This document shows, piece after piece, positions 1-10,133 of a stretch of 64,000 nt of DNA. Below the pieces are notes generated by a model, which did not search any database, was not told where the DNA came from, and worked only from the letters and a program-made list of their open reading frames with translations. The DNA lies in NCBI GenBank assembly GCA_022565355.1, contig JAIUMU010000002.1, positions 496,001 through 560,000 of the forward strand, in the 5' to 3' direction. Position 1 is the first letter of the stretch. Each line of letters begins with the position of its first letter. The DNA is from Idiomarina sp. (GTDB taxonomy: Bacteria > Pseudomonadota > Gammaproteobacteria > Enterobacterales > Alteromonadaceae). A program made the translations under genes and the position numbers.

Positions 1-86
1 AAAAACTAGCGGAGCGTATGGCCGAGCTGCATCCGCACATTCGCATTAAACACCGCGAGCTGGATCGTAAACATGCCAAATCTTAG
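1..86 (+). CDS. rapZ: RapZ C-terminus (partial, cut by window edge)
   Basis: Only the last 27 codons are present, read in the frame starting at base 3 and ending with TAG at 84-86. The basic tail (IRIKHRELDRK) resembles the C-terminus of RapZ, the RNase E adapter that controls GlmZ decay in enterobacteria. That region carries the RNA-binding basic residues. The next gene encodes an HPr-like protein, and rapZ followed by ptsO/npr is the usual gammaproteobacterial order. The stop lies 14 bases inside the next gene, which suggests translational coupling. The identification rests on a short tail plus gene order. Confidence 0.7.
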   Translation, partial: KLAERMAELHPHIRIKHRELDRKHAKS

Positions 87-348
87 CCGTAGCATCGATA
101 TTCGTAACAAATTAGGGTTGCACGCAAGAGCCGCAACCAAGTTAGCGCGGCTTGCCAATGAATTTGATGCCAAGATTACCATTGCCCAAGATGGCAAGGC
201 TGTAGATGCTAGCAGTGTAATGGGCTTAATGTTGCTGGCCAGCCAGCAAGGGAAAACTATCGAGATTAACGCCACAGGTGCCGATGCAGAGGCGGCCCTA
301 GAAGCGATTACGCAGTTAGTGCAAAACCGCTTCCACGAAGACGAATAG
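73..348 (+). CDS. ptsO: NPr, HPr-like phosphocarrier of the nitrogen PTS
   Basis: This 91-residue protein is a full-length HPr-family phosphocarrier. The active-site histidine is His17 in GLHARAATKLA, and the second conserved block reads DASSVMGLMLL. NPr passes phosphate from PtsP (EI-Ntr) to PtsN (EIIA-Ntr), a regulatory cytoplasmic relay that does not transport sugar. Assignment to NPr rather than sugar HPr rests on the position directly after rapZ, as in E. coli ptsN-rapZ-npr. The start codon overlaps the end of rapZ by 14 bases. pmbA converges on it from the other strand five bases downstream. Confidence 0.9.
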   Translation: MPNLSRSIDIRNKLGLHARAATKLARLANEFDAKITIAQDGKAVDASSVMGLMLLASQQGKTIEINATGADAEAALEAITQLVQNRFHEDE

Positions 349-353
349 CAGGC

Positions 354-1736
354 CTAGGCGCCCGCTATTTTCATATTCTCTACCAATACAGATCCAGAAA
401 GTACGCCATGGCGCGGATCAACATCATCGGCCATTGCTACCATTTGTTGGAACATCTGCTTTAAATTACCCGCAATAGTAACTTCACTTACCGGGAATTG
501 GATTTCGCCATTCTCTACCCAGAAACCCGCAGCACCGCGGCTATAATCGCCGGTAACCATGTTTACGCCTTGGCCCATCAGCTCCGTAACTAACAAGCCA
601 CGGCCCATGCGCTTGCACAGTGCCGATAAATCCGCATCCAAATGGCTAGCCTTCGGCTGTACCCGCCAATTATGAATACCACCCGCATGGCCGGTGGTTT
701 GCATACCAAGTTTGCGCGCGGCATAACTGGTAAGTAAGTAGGTTTCTAGCACACCATTTTGCACGATATCGCGAGCTTGGGTAACAACGCCTTCATGATC
801 GAATGGGCTGGAAGCCAAACCGCCAGGAATCAACGGATCTTCATGAATATCTAACCAATCTGGGAAAATGGGTTGGCCAAGGTGATCGAGCAAAAACGAG
901 CTCTTGCGATACAAGCTGCCGCCGCTAATGGCGCCAGCGAACGAGCCAAACAAATGATGCGCTAAATCACTATGAAAGATAACCGGCGCCGAACACGTAG
1001 GAATAGAACGAGCCCCTAGGCGCGCCAATGTAGTAGCTGCCGCTTCTCGCGCTACAGCTTCTGGCGAACTTAGAAGTGCCGGATTACGCGCCACAGTATA
1101 GGCGTAATCGCGTTCCATTTTCTCGCCTTCTTTGGCGATTGGCATACAGCTTAAGCTTTGCCGAGAGCTCATGTAATGGCCGATAAAGCCATGGCTGTTG
1201 CCATACACCCGAAACCCGCAATGGCTGCTGTAGTGAGCGCCATCGGAGTTCACAATGCGGTCATCTACTGAGAGCATTACCGCTTCACAAGCTAAAGCCT
1301 GCTCGGTAGCATATTCAGGGCTTTGATCGGCGGCATAAAATAATTCTGGCTCTGGATAACCAAACGCCATTAATTCTTTATCGGCAAGGCCCGCACAACT
1401 ATCAGCTTGCGTGAACCGGGCAATAGCATCGGCTTTTTCCACCGCTATCGCCACCGCCTCTGGGGAAAGATCTGAGGTACTCGCGCTGCCTTTACTTTGG
1501 CCACGATACACGGTGATGCCCAGCGAGCCATCTTGATTAAATTCAACTGTTTCCACTTCGTTCAAGCGAGTACTTACGCTTAACCCGCGGCTATGGGCAA
1601 GAGCACACTCCGCTGCTGATGCGCCACGTTTTTTCGCTTGTGCAAGGGCTTCATCAAGCGCCTGCAACGCACGATCTAAATCTGGTTGTAATTGCTCTGG
1701 TGCCGTTAAATTTGCTGATGTTTTTGTAGTAGCCAA
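354..1736 (-). CDS. pmbA: PmbA/TldE, metalloprotease complex subunit
   Basis: PmbA (TldE) pairs with TldD to form a heteromeric protease known to mature microcin B17 and to degrade CcdA antitoxin. TldD holds the zinc site; PmbA has the same fold without the metal site, and indeed no HExxH is visible here. The ORF track opens at a TTG at 1748. I prefer the TTG at 1736, because GAGG sits six bases upstream of it, giving 460 residues starting MATTKTS (E. coli PmbA is about 450). The partner gene tldD is only 640 bases away on the same strand, with darP between them on the opposite strand. Confidence 0.88.
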   Translation of the reverse strand: MATTKTSANLTAPEQLQPDLDRALQALDEALAQAKKRGASAAECALAHSRGLSVSTRLNEVETVEFNQDGSLGITVYRGQSKGSASTSDLSPEAVAIAVEKADAIARFTQADSCAGLADKELMAFGYPEPELFYAADQSPEYATEQALACEAVMLSVDDRIVNSDGAHYSSHCGFRVYGNSHGFIGHYMSSRQSLSCMPIAKEGEKMERDYAYTVARNPALLSSPEAVAREAAATTLARLGARSIPTCSAPVIFHSDLAHHLFGSFAGAISGGSLYRKSSFLLDHLGQPIFPDWLDIHEDPLIPGGLASSPFDHEGVVTQARDIVQNGVLETYLLTSYAARKLGMQTTGHAGGIHNWRVQPKASHLDADLSALCKRMGRGLLVTELMGQGVNMVTGDYSRGAAGFWVENGEIQFPVSEVTIAGNLKQMFQQMVAMADDVDPRHGVLSGSVLVENMKIAGA

Positions 1737-1828
1737 GATGAACCTCAAAATATTGTGATGCGCCGCAGTGTATCGCCCTGCCGCGCTTCCTGATAAACTT
1801 ACCGCATTCTTTAGTTAGGTATTCAGCT

Positions 1829-2344
1829 ATGCAACACGATAATTCGAAAAATGATTCGTTCGACGATGATGATTTAAGTAAAACAGCCCTGAAACGCCAC
1901 TCTGCCGAAATGCATGATTTAGGCGTTAAGCTTGTGAAAATGGGCAACAATACAATTAAGCAACTGCCTCTTGATGATGAACTGCTCAGTAACATCAAAT
2001 TGGCCAAGAAAATCGAGAACAAGCGCGAAGGCTTTCGCCGGCAGCTGCAGTTTCTTGCGAAGCTATTGCGCCAACGCGATGTAGCGCCGATTCTTGCTGC
2101 GCTCGATGAAATTGAAAACCGCACCCTGTATCAAGCGGCGCATTTTCACAAACTCGAGCAATGGCGCGATCGTATCTTAAGCCAAGGCGATGATGCCATT
2201 CAGGCGTTTATTGATGAATACCCGCATGCTGATCGTCAGCAGCTGCGCCAATTCACTCGCCAAGCGCAAAAAGAGCAACAACAAGAAAAACCACCAGCCG
2301 CTGCACGCGCGCTGTTCAAATATATTCGCAGCGTGGCGGATTAA
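1829..2344 (+). CDS. darP: DarP (YjgA) ribosome biogenesis factor
   Basis: This 171-residue, highly charged protein matches the DarP/YjgA family throughout. Recognisable segments are the acidic N-terminus, the LGVKLVKMG and RRQLQFLAKLLRQRD blocks, FHKLEQWRDR, and the C-terminal AARALFKYIR. DarP associates with late 50S precursors and promotes peptidyl transferase centre maturation. It stands alone on the plus strand between pmbA and tldD, as in many gammaproteobacteria. The intergenic space to pmbA (about 90 bases) must hold divergent promoters. A GC-rich hairpin follows the stop. Confidence 0.93.
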   Translation: MQHDNSKNDSFDDDDLSKTALKRHSAEMHDLGVKLVKMGNNTIKQLPLDDELLSNIKLAKKIENKREGFRRQLQFLAKLLRQRDVAPILAALDEIENRTLYQAAHFHKLEQWRDRILSQGDDAIQAFIDEYPHADRQQLRQFTRQAQKEQQQEKPPAAARALFKYIRSVAD

Positions 2345-2347
2345 GAA

Positions 2348-2368
2348 CGGGCGCTAAAACAGCGCCCG
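2348..2368 (+). terminator. GC-rich hairpin between convergent darP and tldD
   Basis: The arms cgggcgct (2348-2355) and agcgcccg (2361-2368) form an eight-base-pair stem with a five-base loop, three bases after the darP stop and ten bases before the end of convergent tldD. There is no clear T-run on either side. It is therefore a plausible shared transcription boundary rather than a textbook intrinsic terminator. Confidence 0.5.
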
Positions 2369-2377
2369 CAGCAATGT

Positions 2378-3847
2378 CTACTCGGTTCCACCTACTGTCA
2401 TAGCATCAATTTTAAGCGTCGGTTGGCCTACGCCAACTGGCACGCTTTGGCCATCTTTACCACACACACCAATGCCTGTATCTAAGGCTAAATCATTACC
2501 CACCATCGATACTGCCGACATCGCATCAGGGCCATTACCGATTAAGGTAGCGCCTTTCAACGGTGCAGTGATTTTGCCATCTTCAATTAAATAAGCTTCG
2601 GAAGCCGAAAACACAAACTTACCCGAAGTAATATCTACTTGGCCACCTGAAAACTGTGGCGCATAAATGCCCCGCTTCACTGAAGCAATGATTTCTTCCG
2701 GTGTTTTATCACCACCCAACATGTAGGTGTTGGTCATCCGCGGCATCGGCAGATGCGCATAAGATTCACGGCGGCCATTGCCCGTTGGCGCAACACCCAT
2801 TAAGCGTGCATTGAGCTTATCTTGCATGTAGCCCACTAAACGGCCATCTTCAATTAAGGTATTGTATTGAGTTGGCGTACCTTCATCATCTACGCTTAAC
2901 GAACCACGGCGATTACTGATGGTGCCATCATCTACAATAGTAATGCCTTTCGCCGCAACTTGCTCACCCATACGGCCGCTATATGAAGATGCGCCCTTAC
3001 GGTTGAAATCACCCTCTAAACCATGGCCTACGGCTTCGTGTAACAACACGCCAGGCCAACCTGAGCCCAATACCACTGGCATACTGCCAGCAGGCGCAGG
3101 CTGCGCTTCCAGCATAATCAGCGCTTGCCGCACTGCTTCATCTACATAACTTTCAAAGCGTTGCTTTTCTGGGCCCTTACCATCGGTATCCAGCCATACC
3201 GGCTGCATAAAGTAATGGTAATCAACTCTACCACCGCCACCTGATGAACCGCGCTCGCGGCGGCCATTCTGTTCGGCAAGCACGCTGCAGTTTAAGCGCA
3301 CCAAAGGGCGCACATCGCTAGCTAAAGTGCCATCGGTGGCCGCTACCAACACATGCTCATAGGAACCGGTTAAACTTACACTTACTTCTTTAATGCGCGG
3401 ATCTGCGGCACGAGCGCGCTTATCCATAGCTTGTAATAAGGCAATCTTCTTCGGCTCGGCCAAGCTATCGAGTGGGTTATCAACTCCGTACAGCGGGGTA
3501 TGCTGAACCGCACTAAGCACGCCCACTTTGCGTTCAACACCCTGCTCGGCAATACCACGTGCAGCTGCTGCAGCTCGTTTTAGCGCCGGCGGATCAATGC
3601 TATCGGCATACGCAAAGCCGGTTTTTTCACCGCTAACGGCGCGCACACCAAGGCCGCGCTCAATATTGAAACTGCCACTTTTAACAATGCTATCTTCCAG
3701 TACCCAGGCTTCGTGAATACTGCTTTGCAGATAGATATCTGCATAATCAACACTGCCGTTATACATACTTTGCAAGCTTTGCTGCAGCGCTGAATAATCT
3801 AAATCGGCACTGTGTAACAAATGCTCGGCAACCTGAGTATCAATCAT
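2378..3847 (-). CDS. tldD: TldD, zinc metalloprotease subunit
   Basis: This 489-residue protein is the catalytic partner of PmbA. The metal motif [11 protein letters not shown] is intact at about residues 270-280, where TldD binds zinc and unfolded peptides enter the chamber formed with TldE. The length is close to E. coli TldD (481). The ATG at 3845-3847 lies inside the 3' end of the nitrilase gene (overlap of eight bases), so the two are probably translated in coupling. The gene is the last of a leftward run that starts at mreB. Confidence 0.94.
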   Translation of the reverse strand: MIDTQVAEHLLHSADLDYSALQQSLQSMYNGSVDYADIYLQSSIHEAWVLEDSIVKSGSFNIERGLGVRAVSGEKTGFAYADSIDPPALKRAAAAARGIAEQGVERKVGVLSAVQHTPLYGVDNPLDSLAEPKKIALLQAMDKRARAADPRIKEVSVSLTGSYEHVLVAATDGTLASDVRPLVRLNCSVLAEQNGRRERGSSGGGGRVDYHYFMQPVWLDTDGKGPEKQRFESYVDEAVRQALIMLEAQPAPAGSMPVVLGSGWPGVLLHEAVGHGLEGDFNRKGASSYSGRMGEQVAAKGITIVDDGTISNRRGSLSVDDEGTPTQYNTLIEDGRLVGYMQDKLNARLMGVAPTGNGRRESYAHLPMPRMTNTYMLGGDKTPEEIIASVKRGIYAPQFSGGQVDITSGKFVFSASEAYLIEDGKITAPLKGATLIGNGPDAMSAVSMVGNDLALDTGIGVCGKDGQSVPVGVGQPTLKIDAMTVGGTE

Positions 3848-4706
3848 GAATAAACTGCACCTTAAATTGGTTATGTTGTTGCACCGGCATTTGCTGGCGC
3901 ACTTTCGCTAATGTTTCTAAATCAAGTTCTACGGTTAAAACACCAGGCTCTGCACCTAGCTCACCAATAATTTCGCCCCATGGATTCACCACCATACTAT
4001 GGCCCCATGTTTCGCGGCCATCATCGTGCGTTCCCGTTTGGTTTGGCGCTAACAAATACACTTGGTTTTCAATTGCCCGCGCCTGCAGAAGCGGCTGCCA
4101 ATGCGCCGCGCCAGTAACTTTGGTGAACGCCGACGGCAGGGAAATCAGCTCGGCGCCCATATTGCGCAATGCCCGAAACATCTCGGGGAAGCGCAAATCA
4201 TAACACACCGCCAAACCCAGTTTTCCGAAAGGTGTATCTAGCACCACCAACTGCTCGCCAGGCTTGGTAAATTTCGATTCTTGATAGGTTTTGGTATTGT
4301 CGTTTACGGCTGCATCGAACAAATGGATTTTATCGTAACGGCTAACTAACTCGCCATCCGCATCAAACAACAGCGAAGCGGCTGCATAGCGATCATCTGC
4401 TTTAATCGCCATGGTGCCTGCTAATATCCACACGCCATACTCGCGGCAGCAGGCTTGTGTAAACTCTTGTACTGGGCCTGAACCTAATGGTTCAGCATAT
4501 TTACCTTGAGCCGCTTCGCCGGCGCCAAAGCGCGCAAAGGCTTCCGGGATAATCACTAAATGCGCCGGTGGTGTTTCGCTCTCAGGTTGTTCAGCTACTA
4601 AGTTCTGCAGCAGTTCACGAATAATTTTCTGGTTTTCAGCAAAATCAGCCCGCGAAGTAAATTGCAGCAAGCTAACTAGTGCTTTCGGCTGCGAGGAATT
4701 ACTCAT
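3840..4706 (-). CDS. Carbon-nitrogen hydrolase (Nit-type amidase)
   Basis: The nitrilase-superfamily catalytic triad is present: Glu in [10 protein letters not shown], Lys in YDKIHLFD and Cys in [12 protein letters not shown]. The closest family is NIT1-like amidases, which hydrolyse deaminated glutathione; orthologues commonly sit between yhdP and tldD in this clade. The ORF track starts at 4766, but that would overlap yhdP by 68 bases and adds an unconserved tail (MMMCCPVNYRK). The ATG at 4706 gives [10 protein letters not shown] and 288 residues and overlaps the yhdP stop by eight bases, the usual spacing in this operon. Confidence 0.88.
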   Translation of the reverse strand: MSNSSQPKALVSLLQFTSRADFAENQKIIRELLQNLVAEQPESETPPAHLVIIPEAFARFGAGEAAQGKYAEPLGSGPVQEFTQACCREYGVWILAGTMAIKADDRYAAASLLFDADGELVSRYDKIHLFDAAVNDNTKTYQESKFTKPGEQLVVLDTPFGKLGLAVCYDLRFPEMFRALRNMGAELISLPSAFTKVTGAAHWQPLLQARAIENQVYLLAPNQTGTHDDGRETWGHSMVVNPWGEIIGELGAEPGVLTVELDLETLAKVRQQMPVQQHNQFKVQFIHD

Positions 4707-7700
4707 TACCACCCTCCCGTATCGCTTCCGTATTTTCCGGTAGTTCACGGGGCAGCACATCATCACCCATTTCTGGTAACTCTACTTCGCGGCTATCCCG
4801 CTTCACTTCGGTAACTACCGGCTCACTGATGGTGCCGGTAATTTCATATTCCAACCGTGAAATTACTTGCGCATCGTGTAATACCCGATCGAGCACTAAT
4901 GCAGCGATACCACTTGGTGGGTTCACCATAAATGCCAGTAACACGGGCAAGCTCGAAGTAACTTTGGGTACGTAGCTCAATTGGTAATTTAACGATTCAT
5001 CCAGCAGATTAGTGTAGCCGCGCACCGACATATCGCCCGCAGAGCCATTCATGCGCGTGTTATTCGTACTTACTACGCCGTTATCTAACTCAAGCGTGCC
5101 GCCGAACGAAGAATAGAACATACCGCGGGCAAAAATATCGCGGAAATCCAAAGTAAGCTTGCGCAACACGCTATCTAAGCTCAATAACGAGAATATCCGC
5201 GCACCGCCATCGGATACATCGCGTAAATAGCCGGCGCCAAAGTTCCACACTACTTCGCCGCTCAGGGTTTCGGTATTCCAATCCTGTAGCGCGCCCTGCC
5301 AATTTAAATCAAAATTAAAGTTGGCTGAAGAATCGCGCACAATGGAGTTATAGCCCAGTTCGTTTAAATACGAGCCAATATTGCTGCTACGGAAGGTACC
5401 GCGAACACCGCTGGTTAAATCACTACCGTTACCTTGCCAACCACCTCGGGCTTGCAGCACGGTATTGCCTTTGCGTACTTCAAAATTACGTAACTGCTCA
5501 CCCGGCATCGCTGGCTCTAGGCGCATCGCTACTTCACCAAACTCACGCCCTTCATAACGGCATATGCGGCAGGTGAAAATAATGGGCGGCAGAGTATCTA
5601 ACCAACTACGATCTATATCTACCCCAGCGCTTTCAGTGCCTTCACTGCCAGAGCCCTCAGTGCCAGCCTCGCCATTGAGCCCAGCCATACTTTCCAACTC
5701 AAGGAAATCGGCAGCAACGGTGAGCTGGCCAGTACCAATTGTGCTCCAATCAATGCGGGCGCGGCCATTCTCTGCATTTACATCCAGCAACCAACCATCG
5801 CCACTACTACGGCCCTGTATTTGGGTTAAGGTAAAGTTTTGCCCAAACCAATACATATTCTCAATGCTGGCATCTACCCGGCTTAGCGGGGGAACCCAGG
5901 CGTTACCTGAGCTATCGTCTTCCGTAATCACTTCTAGCTCAGCGCCAGCAATTGAAGGTTCGGCGCCAGCAATGCTTTGGGTTGCCGCACTAGTTAAGGT
6001 GGTTATTACTGGTAACCATTCGCCTAAATCAGCTGTTGGTAACCCCGCCATAATGCGGAAACCGGGTTCAGATCGCGCGCCCACTGTGTAGGGGCTTTCG
6101 CCAACCTGCAGCTCCATCGCGTGAAAACCACCACTACCAATGGCCATTTCGCCACGCAAGTTAGCAACGCCGGCGATATCGGCAATCGCATTCAGCCTGT
6201 TCTCATCGCCATTTACATCAATCGCTAAAATGCGCTCTTCACCTGCGGATTTCATAAAGGGTGCAGGCAAACGAATATCCGTGGCCGTTAAATCGGTAGC
6301 CATCAGCCATTGGTACTGATACCCCCCATCACTAATCGCTAAATTAAAATCTGCCTGCCATGCGGCCAAGCCGCTCATTTGATCTAACAATGGCACTTGG
6401 GCATGCTGGGCACGCACCGCATCCATTTGCCAATCGCCTTGCACATCGGCGTGCAACTCATAGCCATCTGCCGTTGGGTTGCCTGTTAATGCTAGTGCCA
6501 CAGGCAAGCCGAGCAGTAACGCAGAATCACTCGCCACACTCAAATCGCCATTGCGAAAATCGAGCCGACCCTGCACTTCTCGCAGCCATAAATTCACAGG
6601 CTCAATAAAAATATCCTGGTTATCGAGGTTTACATACCCCTCGGCAACCACATCGGTGTTATCGCCCGCTAGAGGAATGTCCAAAGTAAATGCGCCGGTA
6701 ACGGTTCCGGCCGGATAAACCCGCTCTAACGCACCACCTACTGAGCCGGCCAACGGGCTCGCTGCAAACAATTGCTGCAGTTGCGGGCCGCTCGCCGCAA
6801 CGTCGGATGCAATATGCAAATGCCGTGCGTTACCCGCAATATCACGAATTTCCGCATGCACTTGCGTAAGCGGAATACCGTTTAACTCACCACCGCGCGC
6901 GCGGATATCCAGTTGTTCATCATAAAATTGCAGGGTGGCTTGCGTGTTTTCCACTGCAGGCCAATCTTGCCGGAACTTATAGTGCAAATTGTTGATAACA
7001 GCTTGTGCTTGCAGCACACCTTGCGCATCTCGGTATGGAAATCCTGCAAGCGGCCCACGCCACACCATCGCCAAGCTATCAACATCGCCATCTTGCAGTG
7101 CCTCGGTAAGATAGTTACCGAGGTTCTCACCCAGTTGCAGCGGCAGTAATGCCACCACATCAAGCACATCCATGCCGGTGCTGCCACCTGTGAGTAACCA
7201 ATCTACTTCGGTATCTTGATTAGCCCCGCCAGAGAAGCGCATTTGTTGCTGAATATCAGCGCCAGGCAAGCTAAATTCGGCGGTATCTATATCAAGATTC
7301 CACTGGCCATTCTCTTGCAGCCAACCTCCGCGGACTTCCATTTTGCTAAGCAGCTTGGCATCGTTATAGGTAGCTGGAGAAATAAGCCGTACTTCCTCTC
7401 CCGCCAGCTTAAATTGGCCTTGCTGTAAGCTGCTCCACACTTCCATTTGCAAACCACTAATACCCGGCACGCCGCGATGCGGCTGCCAAGTAAGATCGCT
7501 GCCATTGGCATAAAATTGCCAATCACGCTGCTCATCTAAGCGCACTTGCAAGGTTTCCAGATTGCCGCCCACTTGCAGGCCATCAAGCCAGCCACCTAAG
7601 GCCGCACCAGCCGAGCCAAATAAATTCCACAGCGGGCTAAAATCAATCAGCTCAATATCATTTACATTCCACAGGTGCTCGCCGTTTTGGTACTGCCAGG

Positions 7701-8664
7701 TAACCTGCTCGAACTGCCACTCCAAATCATTCAGCGCCACTTTCATGGGCGCCGAGTTCAGTACCCAGCCATCGTCTTGCGGGAACAATGTCCACGCCGT
7801 AGCGGGCGTAACCAACCGATGCTCAGATTCTGGGCTCTGCCACTCTAAAATATTCTGCTCGAAATTTAGCTGCCCATCACCAAAGCGGCCCTTATCGAAA
7901 TCGAGCCAGCCTTGTAAGTTAAACTCAGCGCGGTTAATGGCGGAATTTTCGGTAAGGGCTTGCAACCAAGGGGAGATATCCAGTTGCTGTGCTTCAATAA
8001 ACACACTGCCACTCATTACGGTAAAGGAATCACCTTCCAGATCCACAATGAAGTTCAGAGCATTAGCGGTAATATCCGGAATACTGAACAGCCCCACCGC
8101 CTGCCTGCGAGAGCCCTCGCGGCGCCAACTTAAACGCTGAATATCAATCGAACGTGGTGGTTGCTCAGCGAAATGTACGGTAACCACACCGTTGCGCAAT
8201 TGAAAATGCTCTAGCTGCTGCAACAGTAGTTGCTCGAGCGTGGCTTGTAGCTCGTTGAATGAGCCTACTTCCGTACTTTGCCGATAATGGATATCGAGCT
8301 GCACATCGGCGAGTTCAAAGTGCTCAAACAGCACTTGGCGCTGCCAAAGGCTATTCCAAAAATCGATGCCCAAACTGAAGTTGCCCACCGAGAAGGCTAC
8401 ATCGTTGCTTTCATCCAAATCGAAGCGCACATCGCGCAACACTAGTGCGGGCCCCGCGCCACTCCAGGTGGCCGAGAGGCTGCCGATGGCTATCTCTTGC
8501 TGAAAGCGTTGGCTAAGCTGGGTTTCGATATCACCACGGAAGTGATCGAGGTAGGGCAAACTAAAGCGCACTACACTAAGCAGCACAGCAAAGCCCACCA
8601 ACAGTACTGCTACTGTTAGCCATAGCTTGCGAATGAATAAACTTAAGGCGCTTTTAAAGGTCAC
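4699..8664 (-). CDS. yhdP: YhdP, AsmA-like giant envelope protein
   Basis: This 1321-residue protein has one N-terminal membrane anchor (about residues 12-32) followed by a very long periplasmic region. The segmented beta-rich AsmA/DUF3971 character matches YhdP. In E. coli, YhdP with TamB and YdbH moves phospholipid from inner to outer membrane. The start is GTG at 8662-8664, overlapping the rng stop by one base (TAGTG), which also fixes the start. Length is near the E. coli protein (about 1266). The large antisense ORFs in this interval are shadows of its codon bias. Confidence 0.92.
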   Translation of the reverse strand: MTFKSALSLFIRKLWLTVAVLLVGFAVLLSVVRFSLPYLDHFRGDIETQLSQRFQQEIAIGSLSATWSGAGPALVLRDVRFDLDESNDVAFSVGNFSLGIDFWNSLWQRQVLFEHFELADVQLDIHYRQSTEVGSFNELQATLEQLLLQQLEHFQLRNGVVTVHFAEQPPRSIDIQRLSWRREGSRRQAVGLFSIPDITANALNFIVDLEGDSFTVMSGSVFIEAQQLDISPWLQALTENSAINRAEFNLQGWLDFDKGRFGDGQLNFEQNILEWQSPESEHRLVTPATAWTLFPQDDGWVLNSAPMKVALNDLEWQFEQVTWQYQNGEHLWNVNDIELIDFSPLWNLFGSAGAALGGWLDGLQVGGNLETLQVRLDEQRDWQFYANGSDLTWQPHRGVPGISGLQMEVWSSLQQGQFKLAGEEVRLISPATYNDAKLLSKMEVRGGWLQENGQWNLDIDTAEFSLPGADIQQQMRFSGGANQDTEVDWLLTGGSTGMDVLDVVALLPLQLGENLGNYLTEALQDGDVDSLAMVWRGPLAGFPYRDAQGVLQAQAVINNLHYKFRQDWPAVENTQATLQFYDEQLDIRARGGELNGIPLTQVHAEIRDIAGNARHLHIASDVAASGPQLQQLFAASPLAGSVGGALERVYPAGTVTGAFTLDIPLAGDNTDVVAEGYVNLDNQDIFIEPVNLWLREVQGRLDFRNGDLSVASDSALLLGLPVALALTGNPTADGYELHADVQGDWQMDAVRAQHAQVPLLDQMSGLAAWQADFNLAISDGGYQYQWLMATDLTATDIRLPAPFMKSAGEERILAIDVNGDENRLNAIADIAGVANLRGEMAIGSGGFHAMELQVGESPYTVGARSEPGFRIMAGLPTADLGEWLPVITTLTSAATQSIAGAEPSIAGAELEVITEDDSSGNAWVPPLSRVDASIENMYWFGQNFTLTQIQGRSSGDGWLLDVNAENGRARIDWSTIGTGQLTVAADFLELESMAGLNGEAGTEGSGSEGTESAGVDIDRSWLDTLPPIIFTCRICRYEGREFGEVAMRLEPAMPGEQLRNFEVRKGNTVLQARGGWQGNGSDLTSGVRGTFRSSNIGSYLNELGYNSIVRDSSANFNFDLNWQGALQDWNTETLSGEVVWNFGAGYLRDVSDGGARIFSLLSLDSVLRKLTLDFRDIFARGMFYSSFGGTLELDNGVVSTNNTRMNGSAGDMSVRGYTNLLDESLNYQLSYVPKVTSSLPVLLAFMVNPPSGIAALVLDRVLHDAQVISRLEYEITGTISEPVVTEVKRDSREVELPEMGDDVLPRELPENTEAIREGGNE

Positions 8665-10133
8665 TACATCATTACCACATCAAATTGCTCTTGATGATAC
8701 AGAGGTTCAATTTGAACGTTAATTTGCTTCTCCACAAATACTTCTAACTCAGCAAGCGCGTGCGATTCATCATTTAACAACCGTTCGGCAACTGCCGCTG
8801 AAGCATACACAACAAACTTATCGGCAGCGTAAGCACGGTTCACCCGCACAATTTCACGCATAATTTCATAGCACACGGTATCTACGGTTTTCATAGAACC
8901 ACGGCCCTTACACACTGGGCACTCAGAACTTAACACATGCTCTAAACTTTCTCGTGTGCGCTTGCGCGTTAGCTCTACCAAACCCAACGAAGTAAACCCA
9001 GAAATACTGGTTTTCGCACGGTCTTTGGCAAGCGCCAATTCCAAGCTATGCAACACTCGGCGTTTGTGATCATCATTTTGCATATCTATAAAATCGACAA
9101 TAATAATGCCACCAAGGTTCCGTAACCGTAATTGCCGCGCAATGGCTTGGGTAGCCTCGGTGTTGGTATTGAAAATGGTTTCTTCTAAATTGCGATGGCC
9201 AACAAAGGCGCCGGTGTTGATGTCTATGGTGGTCATGGCCTCGGTTTGATCAATCACCAAGGTACCACCCGATTTCAACTGCACTCGGCGATCGAGCGCC
9301 CGTTGAATTTCATTTTCAACATCAAATAAATCGAAAATTGGCCGCTCACCTTCATAATATTCCAAGCGATCGGCTAACTGGGGTACAAACTCTTCCACAA
9401 AGGTATGCAGTTGCTGAAAACTCAGCCGAGAATCTACGCGAATACGCTCAATTTCCACACCCACAAAATCACGCAGCACTCGCGCAGCAAGATTCAAATC
9501 TTCGTACAGCATGCCGCCTTTCGAATTCTTCTTTTTACGCTCTTGAATTTTTTCCCACAAGCGCCGTAAAAATAACGCATCTTGTTCCAACTCTTCCGTG
9601 CCAGCACCTTCAGCGGCCGTGCGCACAATAAAGCCTATTTCTGTATCACTAAATTTATTCACTACACTGCGCAGGCGTTCGCGCTCGGCTTCGTTCTCAA
9701 TGCGCTGGGAAACGCCCACATGATTAGAGCGCGGCATGAGCACCAAATAACGCGAAGGAATGGTGACATCGGTAGTAAGCCTGGCACCCTTGGTACCCAA
9801 AGGATCTTTCACCACCTGCACCAAAATATACTGGCCTTGGCGCACCAAGCGCGCGATATCCGGTGGCGGCAGCTGCTCTCTATCCAGCTCTTCTACGTTA
9901 TCAATGCGGGTAATAATATCCGAGGCATGTAAAAACGCGGCTTTTTCCAAGCCGATATCTACAAAGGCGGCTTGCATACCGGGCAATACACGGCTTACTT
10001 TGCCAATGTACACATTGCCCACCAGCCCGCGCCGAGCTTCACGCTCAATATGTATTTCTTGTAAAATGCCATTTTCCACCAGGGCAACCCGGGTTTCACT
10101 TGGCGTTACGTTTACTAAAATCTCTGCACTCAT
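8664..10133 (-). CDS. rng: Ribonuclease G
   Basis: The 489-residue sequence begins with the S1 RNA-binding region (ILVNVTPSETRVALVENG) and continues into the RNase E/G catalytic core. The DFIDMQ block supplies metal-binding aspartate, and CPVCKGRG is the zinc-link cysteine pair. There is no long C-terminal scaffold, so it is RNase G (CafA), not RNase E. RNase G matures the 5' end of 16S rRNA and cleaves some mRNAs. Its start overlaps the maf stop by four bases (ATGA). Confidence 0.96.
   Translation of the reverse strand: MSAEILVNVTPSETRVALVENGILQEIHIEREARRGLVGNVYIGKVSRVLPGMQAAFVDIGLEKAAFLHASDIITRIDNVEELDREQLPPPDIARLVRQGQYILVQVVKDPLGTKGARLTTDVTIPSRYLVLMPRSNHVGVSQRIENEAERERLRSVVNKFSDTEIGFIVRTAAEGAGTEELEQDALFLRRLWEKIQERKKKNSKGGMLYEDLNLAARVLRDFVGVEIERIRVDSRLSFQQLHTFVEEFVPQLADRLEYYEGERPIFDLFDVENEIQRALDRRVQLKSGGTLVIDQTEAMTTIDINTGAFVGHRNLEETIFNTNTEATQAIARQLRLRNLGGIIIVDFIDMQNDDHKRRVLHSLELALAKDRAKTSISGFTSLGLVELTRKRTRESLEHVLSSECPVCKGRGSMKTVDTVCYEIMREIVRVNRAYAADKFVVYASAAVAERLLNDESHALAELEVFVEKQINVQIEPLYHQEQFDVVMM

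Noticed and set aside
4699-8664. Long antisense ORFs in yhdP (for example 5564-6091 and 7562-8140)
   Set aside because: They lie opposite a well-supported gene, lack ribosome sites, have low-complexity Ser/Pro-rich products, and follow the host gene codon bias.
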